A stretch of 64,000 bases of DNA from assembly GCA_027627685.1 (NCBI GenBank), contig CP091241.1, positions 620,001 through 684,000 of the forward strand, given 5' to 3'. A program made the position numbers and the translations under genes. The stretch's first letter is position 1; each line of letters opens with the position of its first letter. The notes under the pieces were generated by a model. The model did no database searches. It saw nothing but the letters and a program-made list of their open reading frames with translations, and was not told where the DNA came from. The stretch is from Hyphomonadaceae bacterium ML37. GTDB lineage: Bacteria > Pseudomonadota > Alphaproteobacteria > Caulobacterales > Maricaulaceae. Below, in pieces: positions 41,986-49,207 of this stretch.

Positions 41986-42001
41986 AAATGGTATATCATT
42001 T
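41986..42001. promoter_or_regulatory. Near-palindromic operator between divergent cluster genes
   Basis: AAATG-GTATAT-CATTT: 14 of 16 bases fit a perfect inverted repeat. Its centre resembles TGGTATACCA-like sites of GntR/FadR-type regulators. It lies 85 bases from the REDY-like start and 74 bases from the methyltransferase start, placed to control both. No regulator gene is adjacent. Confidence 0.6.
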
Positions 42002-42074
42002 GAAATCGGCGGCTTTGCCAAGTCAGTATGCTAAAGAATTACACCGCCGCCAGCCGAGACAGAGGTGAACCGTC

Positions 42075-43310
42075 ATGCCCGAAGACCGCTCCAAGCCCAT
42101 TCTGGCCGATGCGCCGGCCTATGACGGCCCGCCCGATTACCGCCTGGTGGGGCGTCACGGCATGTTTCCCCACACCAGTCATGACGAGACCGAGCGCTTC
42201 AATTTCCTCGCCCACATGAACCGCCATCTGGCCAGCCGCGTGCTGCCCGGCGTGAAGGATGCGTTCGAGGCGCGGGTCGAACCGGCGCGCACGCGTAAAG
42301 AGGGTCCGTTCAAATCCCGCCACGACGTGCGCAAGGCGCTCACCGCCGATCCGGCCTTCCAGATATGGTCGGCCCTGCGCCGCGCCACCATGGAACAGCG
42401 CCAGCAGGCCGGGCGCTGGGTCACGCTGCGCCAGGGCGAGGCGCTCAACGCCCGCGCCGCGGAGCTGACCGATGGCGATGACCGGCTCGAGCTGGACGCG
42501 GCCTTCGAGACTCCGCGCTATCTGGCGGCGGTGGACCATCACTGCATGCCCGGCAGCTATCACACCGAAATCGTGCCCGGCGATATCACCGGCGCGGCCA
42601 ATTATGATTGCGGCCTGTTCGCCACCACGGGCGGGGCGCTGGGCCGGTATAATGATGGCGGCGGCCAGGCGGTGGCGGCCTGGGTGAAGAAGAATTTGCC
42701 GGACTTCAAGCCCAGACGCATTCTCGATCTGGGCTGCGGGCTTGGCCATAACGTGCTGCCGCTGGCTGAAGCCTTCCCGGACGCGGAAGTGGTTGGCGTG
42801 GATTCCGGCGCGCCCATGCTGCGCTACGGGCTGGCGCGCGCCAAGGCGATGGGGGTGGAGAATGTCCGCTTCATCCAGGCCGACGCCGAGGATCTCTCAC
42901 GCTTCGCCGATGACAGCTTTGACTGGGTGCAGACCACCATGTTCCTGCACGAAACCAGCAAGAGCGCCATGGAGCGCATTTTCGCCGAGACACGCCGGGT
43001 GCTCAAACCCGGCGGCATCGTGCTGCACGTCGAGCAGCCGCAATACACCGACGCGATGCCGCTCTATGAGCAGGCGATCCGCGACTGGGATGCGTTCTAC
43101 AATAACGAGCCGTTCTGGACGACCATGCACGAGATCGATCTCGATGACCTGATGATCCGCGCCGGCTTCAAGGATGACAGCGTGCTCCATGGCGGCGTGG
43201 CCGCGGTGGTGGACGCCAAGCTGTTCCCGTCATCGGGCGAGGACGCCGTCGAGGACTACGGGCGCAAGGCCGCCTGGCATGTCATCGGCGCCAAGAAGGA
43301 AGCCGCGTAA
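42075..43310 (+). CDS. Class I SAM methyltransferase with large N-terminal extension
   Basis: The C-terminal half of this 411-residue protein (about 205-390) is a Methyltransf_11 domain: RRILDLGCGLGHNVLPLAEA then FPDAEVVGVDSG, DDSFDWVQTTMFLHE, and RRVLKPGGIVLHVEQP. The first 200 residues form an unfamiliar domain (FPHTSHDETERFNFLAHMNR; later DHHCMPGSYHTEIV) that looks family-specific rather than a known partner. GAGGTGAACCGTC precedes the ATG. It is divergent from the REDY-like operon and is coupled to the next gene by a 1-base overlap (TAATG). Confidence 0.85.
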   Translation: MPEDRSKPILADAPAYDGPPDYRLVGRHGMFPHTSHDETERFNFLAHMNRHLASRVLPGVKDAFEARVEPARTRKEGPFKSRHDVRKALTADPAFQIWSALRRATMEQRQQAGRWVTLRQGEALNARAAELTDGDDRLELDAAFETPRYLAAVDHHCMPGSYHTEIVPGDITGAANYDCGLFATTGGALGRYNDGGGQAVAAWVKKNLPDFKPRRILDLGCGLGHNVLPLAEAFPDAEVVGVDSGAPMLRYGLARAKAMGVENVRFIQADAEDLSRFADDSFDWVQTTMFLHETSKSAMERIFAETRRVLKPGGIVLHVEQPQYTDAMPLYEQAIRDWDAFYNNEPFWTTMHEIDLDDLMIRAGFKDDSVLHGGVAAVVDAKLFPSSGEDAVEDYGRKAAWHVIGAKKEAA

Positions 43311-43666
43311 TGACGTTTGACCCCCTCTCTCAGGCCGGCGCCAAGGCACGCGGCAAGCGGCCCTGGTTTCTGGAAAGTCAGGACGCCGAGCGCGTCATGA
43401 ACATCGTCATGGCGCTGGCCCAGGAAGTCTCGGTGATGCGCCAGCGCCTCGACACAGTGGAGCGGCTTCTGGAGACGCGCGGCGTCATCACCCGCGCCGA
43501 TATCGAGGCCTTCACGCCCACCAAGGCCGAGGCTGATGAACGCGGCGCGTGGAATCAGGAATTCATCGCCCGCATCCTGCGCATCGTGCAGCAGGAGAAC
43601 GAAGCGATCACTCGTCCCGACGAGGTGAGCTCGGAAGACGCCGCGCGCGAGTTCCAGGACCATTAG
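43310..43666 (+). CDS. Small helical protein of unknown function (118 aa)
   Basis: This 118-residue acidic protein is probably helical: SQDAERVMNIVMALAQEVSV then MRQRLDTVERLLETRGV could form a coiled coil (residues 24-60). It ends in an acidic tail. It is translationally coupled to the methyltransferase (TAATG) and so is probably its partner or subunit. I recognise no family. Its stop overlaps the stop of the convergent hicB-like gene. Confidence 0.75.
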   Translation: MTFDPLSQAGAKARGKRPWFLESQDAERVMNIVMALAQEVSVMRQRLDTVERLLETRGVITRADIEAFTPTKAEADERGAWNQEFIARILRIVQQENEAITRPDEVSSEDAAREFQDH

Positions 43667-43926
43667 GTGCTGCCGGCCTGAAGCGTGATGTACACCGCGA
43701 GGCCGTTGCCGATTTTCGCGCCGGTCATCCCGCTCAGGTTTGAAGGCTCCGGCATCGCCCAACCGTCTTCCAGCAGCCCTTCGACGTGAAACGCCAGGGC
43801 TTCCTGCGCCATGGCCCGGGCCTTATCAAGCGTCGCGCCAGCCGCAATGCAGCCGGGAAAATCCGGGAAGGACACCCCGAAATCGCTGTCGTCGTCCTTG
43901 TGGATGAGGGCGATGTACTCGGCCAT
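43663..43926 (-). CDS. HicB-family antitoxin-like protein (no HicA seen)
   Basis: This 87-residue protein matches the HicB N-terminal fold: YIALIHKDDDSDFGVSFPDF then PGCIAAGATLDKARAMAQEA. The usual C-terminal DNA-binding part is short (NLSGMTGAKIGNGLAVYITLQ is not obviously ribbon-helix-helix). No hicA ORF of about 60 residues is adjacent on either side, so it appears to be an orphan. The ATG at 43926 begins the fold; an extended start at 43950 adds RGYCGR. Confidence 0.75.
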   Translation of the reverse strand: MAEYIALIHKDDDSDFGVSFPDFPGCIAAGATLDKARAMAQEALAFHVEGLLEDGWAMPEPSNLSGMTGAKIGNGLAVYITLQAGST

Positions 43927-43993
43927 GCGGCCACAATATCCGCGCCTCATTGATCTGAAAAGCGGCCGTTGGGCGGGGCGTAATACCCGCCTC

Positions 43994-45115
43994 CTAACCC
44001 TCCGTCTCCAGATCGGTGACCATCAGGGCGGCTTCGAAATCGGGCAGGAGGTCGAACGCCTCCGGCGCCGTCATCACATTGTGGCGCCGGCCGCGGGTCC
44101 AGAAGCGCCAGTAGGACGAGACGTGCTGGATGCGGCCGATATCCTCGCCCATCTCCACGAACAGGCGCGGCGCGCGCGCCATAAAGGCTTTGAGCGCCGC
44201 CGGGTCGCCGCGCTCCACGAAACGCGTGAACTCGTCATTGTATTCGCCCAGGCGTGATTTCAGGCGGGCCCAGCGCCGGGCGGAGAGCTGGGTGATGGAC
44301 TCGATCACGCCGTGCAGCTCGGCACGGTCCGCCGGAGACAGGCCGGGTATCCGCACGCCCTTGATATCCTTGATGAAGGCGGCGAGATCCGCATAGCACT
44401 CGCCGGCGCGCCAGCTGTAATAGAGCGTGCCCTTCCAGCCGAACACGCCTTCGCGGTATTCGCGGGCGGTCATGCGCAGCGCATCGCGCAGGACGGCCAG
44501 CTGCGGCGAATCTTCATCCTCGAACAGGACTTTGGCCAGGCGGCGCGATTTGTCGAGGGAATCCATGGAGGCCTTGCCCATGGCCTTGCGCACCAGAAGA
44601 TCGATCTGGCTGGCGACAAATTCAGTGATCTGGCGCAGCTCGTCATCCGAAATGGCGAAATAGCAGGACGCCACGGTCTCGCCACTGCGCCGGAAATACT
44701 CATGCAGAAGATAGGGATCAAAGGATGGCAGAAGCGCCAGCGCGCGCAGGCGCGCCACATCCGCGGCGAACGCCGTCTCGCCCGGCCCCACGCCCAGATG
44801 CTGGGCCAGCTGGGTCTCAAATCGCGGGTGTTCGACGAAAATGGAATGGCCGCCCATGTCCAGATCGCGGTCGCTGATCGGCACGATGACCTTGGTGGCC
44901 GATGTGCGCGATCCGCCCAGCTCCTCGCGCTCCCAGGCGCGCAAGGTGTGCTTGACGATGAAGGCCCGGTTCAGCCGCGCATTGCGGAACATGGGGTTCT
45001 TCGCCCAGTCCGGCTCATGGCAATGGCGCTCGCGGATCGATACCAGATCGATCACGCGGCTCGTCGAGCCGCCGCGCTTGAGCAGACTTAACTTGCCATA
45101 GCCGTCTTTCGCCAT
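43994..45115 (-). CDS. Unknown conserved-looking protein (373 aa)
   Basis: The frame runs uninterrupted for 373 residues with codon use like its neighbours. It is Arg/Leu/Ala-rich and mostly helical by composition, with a C-terminal WRFWTRGRRH segment. There is no signal peptide or membrane span. A motif YYSWRAGECYADLAAFIKDI is notable near residue 230. I recognise no domain. It is divergent from the cupin gene at 45199 and converges toward hicB with a 67-base gap. Confidence 0.7.
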   Translation of the reverse strand: MAKDGYGKLSLLKRGGSTSRVIDLVSIRERHCHEPDWAKNPMFRNARLNRAFIVKHTLRAWEREELGGSRTSATKVIVPISDRDLDMGGHSIFVEHPRFETQLAQHLGVGPGETAFAADVARLRALALLPSFDPYLLHEYFRRSGETVASCYFAISDDELRQITEFVASQIDLLVRKAMGKASMDSLDKSRRLAKVLFEDEDSPQLAVLRDALRMTAREYREGVFGWKGTLYYSWRAGECYADLAAFIKDIKGVRIPGLSPADRAELHGVIESITQLSARRWARLKSRLGEYNDEFTRFVERGDPAALKAFMARAPRLFVEMGEDIGRIQHVSSYWRFWTRGRRHNVMTAPEAFDLLPDFEAALMVTDLETEG

Positions 45116-45198
45116 GTGACCGGGGCCGCTAGAACCAGTGAAGAAACCAGTCCTAGCAAGCCTGTGTGAGCGCAGGGTTAACCGGCGGGAGGCGGGCC

Positions 45199-45678
45199 AT
45201 GATGGCGATCAGCGGCGATTTGGGCGTCCAGGAAATCGTGCGGATGCTGGGGCTCCAGCCTCATCCAGAAGGCGGATGGTATGGCGAGACGTTCCGGGCC
45301 GGGCCCGGGCCGGACGGCGCCCGCGAAGCGGCCACCGCCATCTACTTCCTGCTGGCCGCCGACCAGGTGTCCGCCTGGCATGTGGTGGACGCGGTGGAAG
45401 TCTGGCTGTGGCATGCCGGCGCGCCGCTGGTCCTGACGGTGAGTGAGGACGGCGTCAGCGCGCGGGCCGTGCGGCTGGGGCCGGACCTGCGCGGCGGCGA
45501 ACGGCCCCAGGCGGTGGTGCCCGCCGGCGCGTGGCAGGCGGCCGAATCGCTGGGCGCGTGGACGCTGGTCAGCTGCGTGGTCGCGCCGGGCTTCCGGTTT
45601 GAAGGTTTTGAACTGGCGCCGCCGCATTGGCGCCCGGGTCCGGACGGGCCGCCGCCCCGCACTTCAGGCCGCGCCTGA
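45199..45678 (+). CDS. Cupin-domain protein (DUF985 type)
   Basis: This 159-residue single cupin of the DUF985 family has the expected opening IVRMLGLQPHPEGGWYGETF and the metal-site stretch TAIYFLLAADQVSAWHVVDA. VVAPGFRFEGFEL and the PPHW ending also fit. Members bind a metal and act on small molecules, but the substrate is not known. The ATG at 45199 has GGAGG 7 bases upstream; a GTG at 45166 is less likely. The gene stands between divergent and convergent neighbours. Confidence 0.88.
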   Translation: MMAISGDLGVQEIVRMLGLQPHPEGGWYGETFRAGPGPDGAREAATAIYFLLAADQVSAWHVVDAVEVWLWHAGAPLVLTVSEDGVSARAVRLGPDLRGGERPQAVVPAGAWQAAESLGAWTLVSCVVAPGFRFEGFELAPPHWRPGPDGPPPRTSGRA

Positions 45679-45693
45679 GACCCCGCCTGAGGT

Positions 45694-46425
45694 TCAGCGG
45701 CCGCCTTGTTCCAGCGTGCGGCGGATATAGGCGGCGCTGGGCCGGCCGCCATAACCCATGGCCGTATTCACCGAGATGTCCAGCGTGCTTCCGTCATAGT
45801 CCGCGCGTGGTGTCTCACCGACGCCGATGCGCACGGTCTTCAGATCCCGCAGAGAACGGCGCGAGGCCTGCTCGGCGGCCAGAGTGACCATCACCATGGT
45901 GTCGATGATATAGGCGTTCTGGTCGGGCGCCGGCGCGGCCAGCTCGGCGCGCACATTCTGACGCGACAGGCGCGCCAGCCGGTCGGCCATGTCGCGCGCG
46001 GCGCCCTGGAGCTGGGCATTGCTGGCGGGCGCAGCGACCAGCGTATGGGCGCGGCCCATGGGCTCCACCGCCACGCCGTCGGGCCGGTCATCGGGGAAAT
46101 ACGTCCAGCCGCCAATGCGAGAGACGCGCAGCAGGACAGTCTCGGTATCGGTGATCCAGACATCGCCGCCGCCGGATGCGCTGGTGCGCTGCACGGCGAA
46201 GACTTCCTGCGCGCCCTCCACCCAGATCAGGGCAGGTTCGGCGGACCGGTCGAACACGAAACGGCCGCGCCCGTCCGTGCGCTCATACCAGAGCGACGGT
46301 TCCGCGCGTCCGGTCTGTGACGAGACCAGGCGGTCAAACGGATTCGATTGTGCGGCCCCGTCCGCTGGGAAAAGCGCCCAAGCCCCGGCGCTCACAGCGA
46401 ACAGGAGGATCATTCCCCTGAACAT
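45694..46425 (-). CDS. Exported DUF4908-like protein
   Basis: A signal peptide (ILLFAVSAGAWALFPADGAA) is followed by about 220 residues with a beta-rich N-half (GRFVFDRSAEPALIWVEGAQ) and a helix-containing C-half. The C-half ends in GSTLDISVNTAMGYGGRPSA. The pattern recalls the alphaproteobacterial DUF4908 family; my recognition is moderate. It lies 63 bases downstream of phaB on the same strand. No enzymatic motif is visible, so a PHA-related role would be guesswork. Confidence 0.65.
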   Translation of the reverse strand: MFRGMILLFAVSAGAWALFPADGAAQSNPFDRLVSSQTGRAEPSLWYERTDGRGRFVFDRSAEPALIWVEGAQEVFAVQRTSASGGGDVWITDTETVLLRVSRIGGWTYFPDDRPDGVAVEPMGRAHTLVAAPASNAQLQGAARDMADRLARLSRQNVRAELAAPAPDQNAYIIDTMVMVTLAAEQASRRSLRDLKTVRIGVGETPRADYDGSTLDISVNTAMGYGGRPSAAYIRRTLEQGGR

Positions 46426-46488
46426 GGAGGGGAAGCTGCAAGCGCATATGGGCGATTTTCAGGCAGGCGCTGCACGGAAAATTCCGCG

Positions 46489-47214
46489 CTATCCGGCCAT
46501 GTACTGCCCGCCATTGGCCGACAGGGTGGCGCCGGTGATGAAACCCGCCTCATCGCTCACCAGAAAGCTCACGCAGCGCGCGATCTCTTCCGCTGCGCCG
46601 AGGCGTCCCACCGGGATGGAGCCCACGATCTGTTCGCGCACCGCTTCGGGGACGGCCATGACCATGTCGGTGGCGATATAGCCGGGGCAGATCGCGTTGA
46701 CGGTGATGTTGCGCCGGGCGCCTTCCTGGGCCAGAGCCCGGGTGAAGCCCAGATCGCCCGCCTTGGCGGCGGAGTAGTTGGCCTGCGCAAACTGGCCCTT
46801 CTGTCCATTGATGGAGGAGATGGTGACGATGCGCCCGAACCCGCGATCGCGCATGCCGTTCCACACATTGTGCGTCATGTTGAACACGCCAGTCAGATTG
46901 GTGTCGATCACCTCGCTCCATTGCTGCGGGGTCATCTTGTGGAACGGCGCATCCCGCGTGATCCCGGCATTGTTGACCAGGATGTCCACGGCGCCGTGCG
47001 CGGCCTCGACCGCCGCCACGCCGTCGCGGCAGGCCTCATAGTCGCCCACCGACCATTTATAGGCCTTGATCCCGGTCTCGCCGGTGAAGGTCTTGGCGGC
47101 CTCGTCATTGCCGGCGTAATTGGCCGCCACCTCATATCCGGCCGCTTTCAGCGCCACGCTGATGGCCTTGCCGATCCCGCGCGTTCCCCCGGTCACAAGC
47201 GCCGTTCTCGCCAT
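46489..47214 (-). CDS. phaB: Acetoacetyl-CoA reductase (PHA synthesis)
   Basis: This 241-residue SDR has TGGTRGIGKAI (cofactor loop), NNAGITRDA, SSINGQKGQF and the catalytic YSAAK, ending GATLSANGGQYMAG. This is the PhaB pattern rather than FabG, notably the GITRD plus NGQKGQFAQ stretch. It makes (R)-3-hydroxybutyryl-CoA for polyhydroxybutyrate. It is divergent from phaR, with a 12-bp palindrome between them. phaA and phaC are not in the window. Confidence 0.92.
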   Translation of the reverse strand: MARTALVTGGTRGIGKAISVALKAAGYEVAANYAGNDEAAKTFTGETGIKAYKWSVGDYEACRDGVAAVEAAHGAVDILVNNAGITRDAPFHKMTPQQWSEVIDTNLTGVFNMTHNVWNGMRDRGFGRIVTISSINGQKGQFAQANYSAAKAGDLGFTRALAQEGARRNITVNAICPGYIATDMVMAVPEAVREQIVGSIPVGRLGAAEEIARCVSFLVSDEAGFITGATLSANGGQYMAG

Positions 47215-47253
47215 AAAGAAATACTCCCTGTCCCTGACTGCGAAGTGTGCTTA

Positions 47254-47265
47254 TGCTGCGCAGCA
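47254..47265. promoter_or_regulatory. Palindromic PhaR operator candidate
   Basis: TGCTGCGCAGCA is a perfect 12-bp palindrome between phaB and phaR. PhaR of related bacteria binds TGC/GCA-rich palindromes, so this is a plausible autoregulatory site. Further CTGCAGC and GCAGCAT copies follow at 47280-47300. Confidence 0.55.
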
Positions 47266-47424
47266 ATCGACACCCGCACCTGCAGCATCCGCCGCAGCAT
47301 AGCGGGGGCAGGCGCTGACGCCAGCGCTTTGTTTGAATGTGAAAGTTAATCGCGCCGCTCCGGGAATGAAAGCCTCAGCCCGGCCGGCGCGCCGCCCCGC
47401 GGGGCGGTCAGGAAGGAGCCTGTC

Positions 47425-48006
47425 GTGACGCAATCTGAAGCCGCCGACACGATCATCATCAAAAAGTACGCCAACCGCCGCCTGTACGACACGTCAGCGA
47501 GCCGGTATGTCACCCTCGATCACCTGCGCGAACTCGTCAAACAGGGAAAGAATTTCAAGGTGCAGGACGCCAAGAGCGGCGAAGACCTGACCCGCGGCGT
47601 GCTGGCCCAGATCATCTTTGAAGAGGAATCCAAGGGCGAGACGCTTCTGCCTGTGGAGTTTCTGCGCCAGCTGATCTCATTCTACGGGGATTCCATGCAG
47701 ACCATGGTGCCGGGCTATCTGCGCCTGAGCATGGACAATTTCTCCAGCCAGCAAGCCGAGCTGCGCGAAAAGATGGCCAGCGCCATCGGGTCGCCCGCCG
47801 CCTCCATGGCCCTGATCGAGGAACAGACCCGGCGCAATATGGCGATGTTCGAACAGGCGATGAAAATGTTCACGCCCGGCCTGACCGCCGCCCCGGGGGC
47901 GCGCGCGGATCAGCCATCGGACATGTCCAAGGGCGACGTGGACGCCTTGCGCGCCGAGCTGGACGCCATGCGCAAGCGCCTCGACCGGCTGGCAGGCGAC
48001 ACCTGA
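47425..48006 (+). CDS. phaR: PHA synthesis repressor PhaR
   Basis: This 193-residue protein has the PhaR DNA-binding and accumulation domains: IIIKKYANRRLYDTSASRYV (about 10-29), ARDLTRGVLAQIIFEEES-like segments, then a helical C-half with QQAELREKMASAI. PhaR represses phasin and PHA synthesis genes and is released by binding nascent PHB granules. It uses a GTG start with AAGGAG 6 bases upstream. The divergent gene is phaB. Confidence 0.94.
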   Translation: MTQSEAADTIIIKKYANRRLYDTSASRYVTLDHLRELVKQGKNFKVQDAKSGEDLTRGVLAQIIFEEESKGETLLPVEFLRQLISFYGDSMQTMVPGYLRLSMDNFSSQQAELREKMASAIGSPAASMALIEEQTRRNMAMFEQAMKMFTPGLTAAPGARADQPSDMSKGDVDALRAELDAMRKRLDRLAGDT

Positions 48007-48045
48007 TCTGTGCCGGAATGACCCATGTTGGCGGACGTCTGACCG

Positions 48046-48061
48046 TTAACGGGTCATCAAC
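48046..48061 (+). promoter_or_regulatory. CtrA-type box upstream of a small ORF pair
   Basis: TTAA (48046-48049), 7 bases, TCAAC (48057-48061): one mismatch to the full site, about 50 bases before the small gene at 48112. Confidence 0.45.
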
Positions 48062-48111
48062 AGGTGTAAACAAGGCGTAAAGACTGGTCCGGGATTTGCG
48101 GGGTGGGGCGC

Positions 48112-48432
48112 ATGAGCGGTCTCGTTCCCATCCCCGCGCGCCATTCCGGCGCTCTTGTCCCGGCCCGCCGGACGGCGCGCGTCGAGCCTGCTCCTCATTC
48201 TGCTGATGTGCGCGACGAGCCGCGCGGCCGTGCAGACGCACAACGCCGCTCCGGCGCCCGTCCGCAGACTTCAGCACCGCTGAGCCCCGAGGGCGTCGCC
48301 TGCCTGCAGACCGGTCCGGTTCGCCGCGGCCTGCGCGCCGACGCCTGTGAGCGCCAGCGCTATCACGCCGCCTATGCCGCTTCGATGCATCTGGGCGCGC
48401 CTTCGCGCCCGCGTCAGGAGCGGGCGGCATGA
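48112..48432 (+). CDS. Small Arg/Ala/Pro-rich protein, unknown (106 aa)
   Basis: This 106-residue ORF is unusually rich in Arg, Ala, Pro and Ser, and is basic and probably disordered. The ATG follows GGGGTGGGG; a GTG lies three codons upstream. It follows a CtrA-like box, is coupled to a 25-residue ORF (ATGA overlap) and ends at a strong terminator, which together make it a candidate transcript unit. I recognise no family, and coding status is only moderately supported because the composition also suits a shadow frame. Confidence 0.4.
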   Translation: MSGLVPIPARHSGALVPARRTARVEPAPHSADVRDEPRGRADAQRRSGARPQTSAPLSPEGVACLQTGPVRRGLRADACERQRYHAAYAASMHLGAPSRPRQERAA

Positions 48433-48506
48433 GGCAGGATTACTTGCGCCGCATGACAATGGCGGACGGGGCCTGGCTGCTGGCGCTGTATTTCGTCTTC
48501 CTCTGA
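48429..48506 (+). CDS. Tiny coupled ORF with a membrane-like tail (25 aa)
   Basis: MRQDYLRRMT followed by a hydrophobic stretch (WLLALYFVFL) is encoded by an ORF whose ATG overlaps the preceding TGA. It stops 7 bases before a terminator stem. A short basic head plus membrane tail is a common shape for small inner-membrane peptides. Too short for recognition. Confidence 0.4.
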   Translation: MRQDYLRRMTMADGAWLLALYFVFL

Positions 48507-48512
48507 CCGTGA

Positions 48513-48543
48513 AAAAGCCCCGGAGCGATGCCCCGGGGCTTTT
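48513..48543. terminator. Bidirectional terminator
   Basis: AAAAGCCCCGG (48513-48523) pairs with CCGGGGCTTTT (48533-48543). A-run and T-run flanks allow termination both ways for two convergent units. Confidence 0.85.
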
Positions 48544-48571
48544 CGGTCGTGCCGGCGATCCTCTAGAGAGC

Positions 48572-49150
48572 TTATCCCTGCAGGTCGCGGCGTGCGGCGA
48601 TCGCCGTGATGGTGAAGCCGGCGATCACATTCACCAGACTCATCAGGGTGATGAGGAAGAAGGTCGAGGTGCCGAACAGCGGCGTCAGCAGGAACAGAAG
48701 CATCGACACCAGGAACGTGGCCATGGACAGGCCGTGATTGATGAGCGAGCTGGTGCCCGAGCTCGCTGCCTTGATCATCTCCATGAACAGCATGATCAAT
48801 GCGAACATCAAGATCAGGTCCGCGGTGGTGATCACCCAGTTGCCTGAGGGCAGGGTCATCGACAGCAGTTTGGAATTCAGCGTGCCGACATAGCAGGCCC
48901 CGGCGTCCGCCGCGGCGCTCGCCATGCCCGCGCACTGCCCGGCCTGGAACCGGTCGAGCGTGCCGACAAAGCTGCTGGCGCCGTCACTGGACGTGAGCGC
49001 CACAAACAGCGCGATCGCCGCGTAAATCAGGACCGCGAGGGCCATTTTCGGAAAAATCGTAAACATTGAAAGCCGCTCTCCGCCTCCGCCTTCACCATTG
49101 CGTCCGGCCGCATATCCTTTGGCCACACCCGCTCCAACTGCCCCTGACAT
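48572..49150 (-). CDS. Multi-pass membrane protein, unknown function (192 aa)
   Basis: This 192-residue protein has a Gly-rich head, a membrane helix (MALAVLIYAAIALFVAL), a short outside loop with two cysteines (QCAGMASAAADAGACYVGTL), then three further helices (LILMFALIMLFMEMI, MATFLVSMLLFLLTPL, FFLITLMSLVNVIAGFTIT). There may be an internal start at the MFTIFPKM Met (49066). The loop cysteines suggest a disulfide outside. I recognise no family. Confidence 0.65.
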   Translation of the reverse strand: MSGAVGAGVAKGYAAGRNGEGGGGERLSMFTIFPKMALAVLIYAAIALFVALTSSDGASSFVGTLDRFQAGQCAGMASAAADAGACYVGTLNSKLLSMTLPSGNWVITTADLILMFALIMLFMEMIKAASSGTSSLINHGLSMATFLVSMLLFLLTPLFGTSTFFLITLMSLVNVIAGFTITAIAARRDLQG

Positions 49151-49207
49151 CGTCCCGCTCCCTTGCGCTGGGGCCTGACACCGCAGCCGCCCCCTCGGAA
49201 GCTGCGT

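Noticed and set aside
45171-45186. Half CtrA site (GGTTAACC) before the cupin gene
   Set aside because: No second TTAA-like half at 7 bases; the same applies to the TTAA near 58527.
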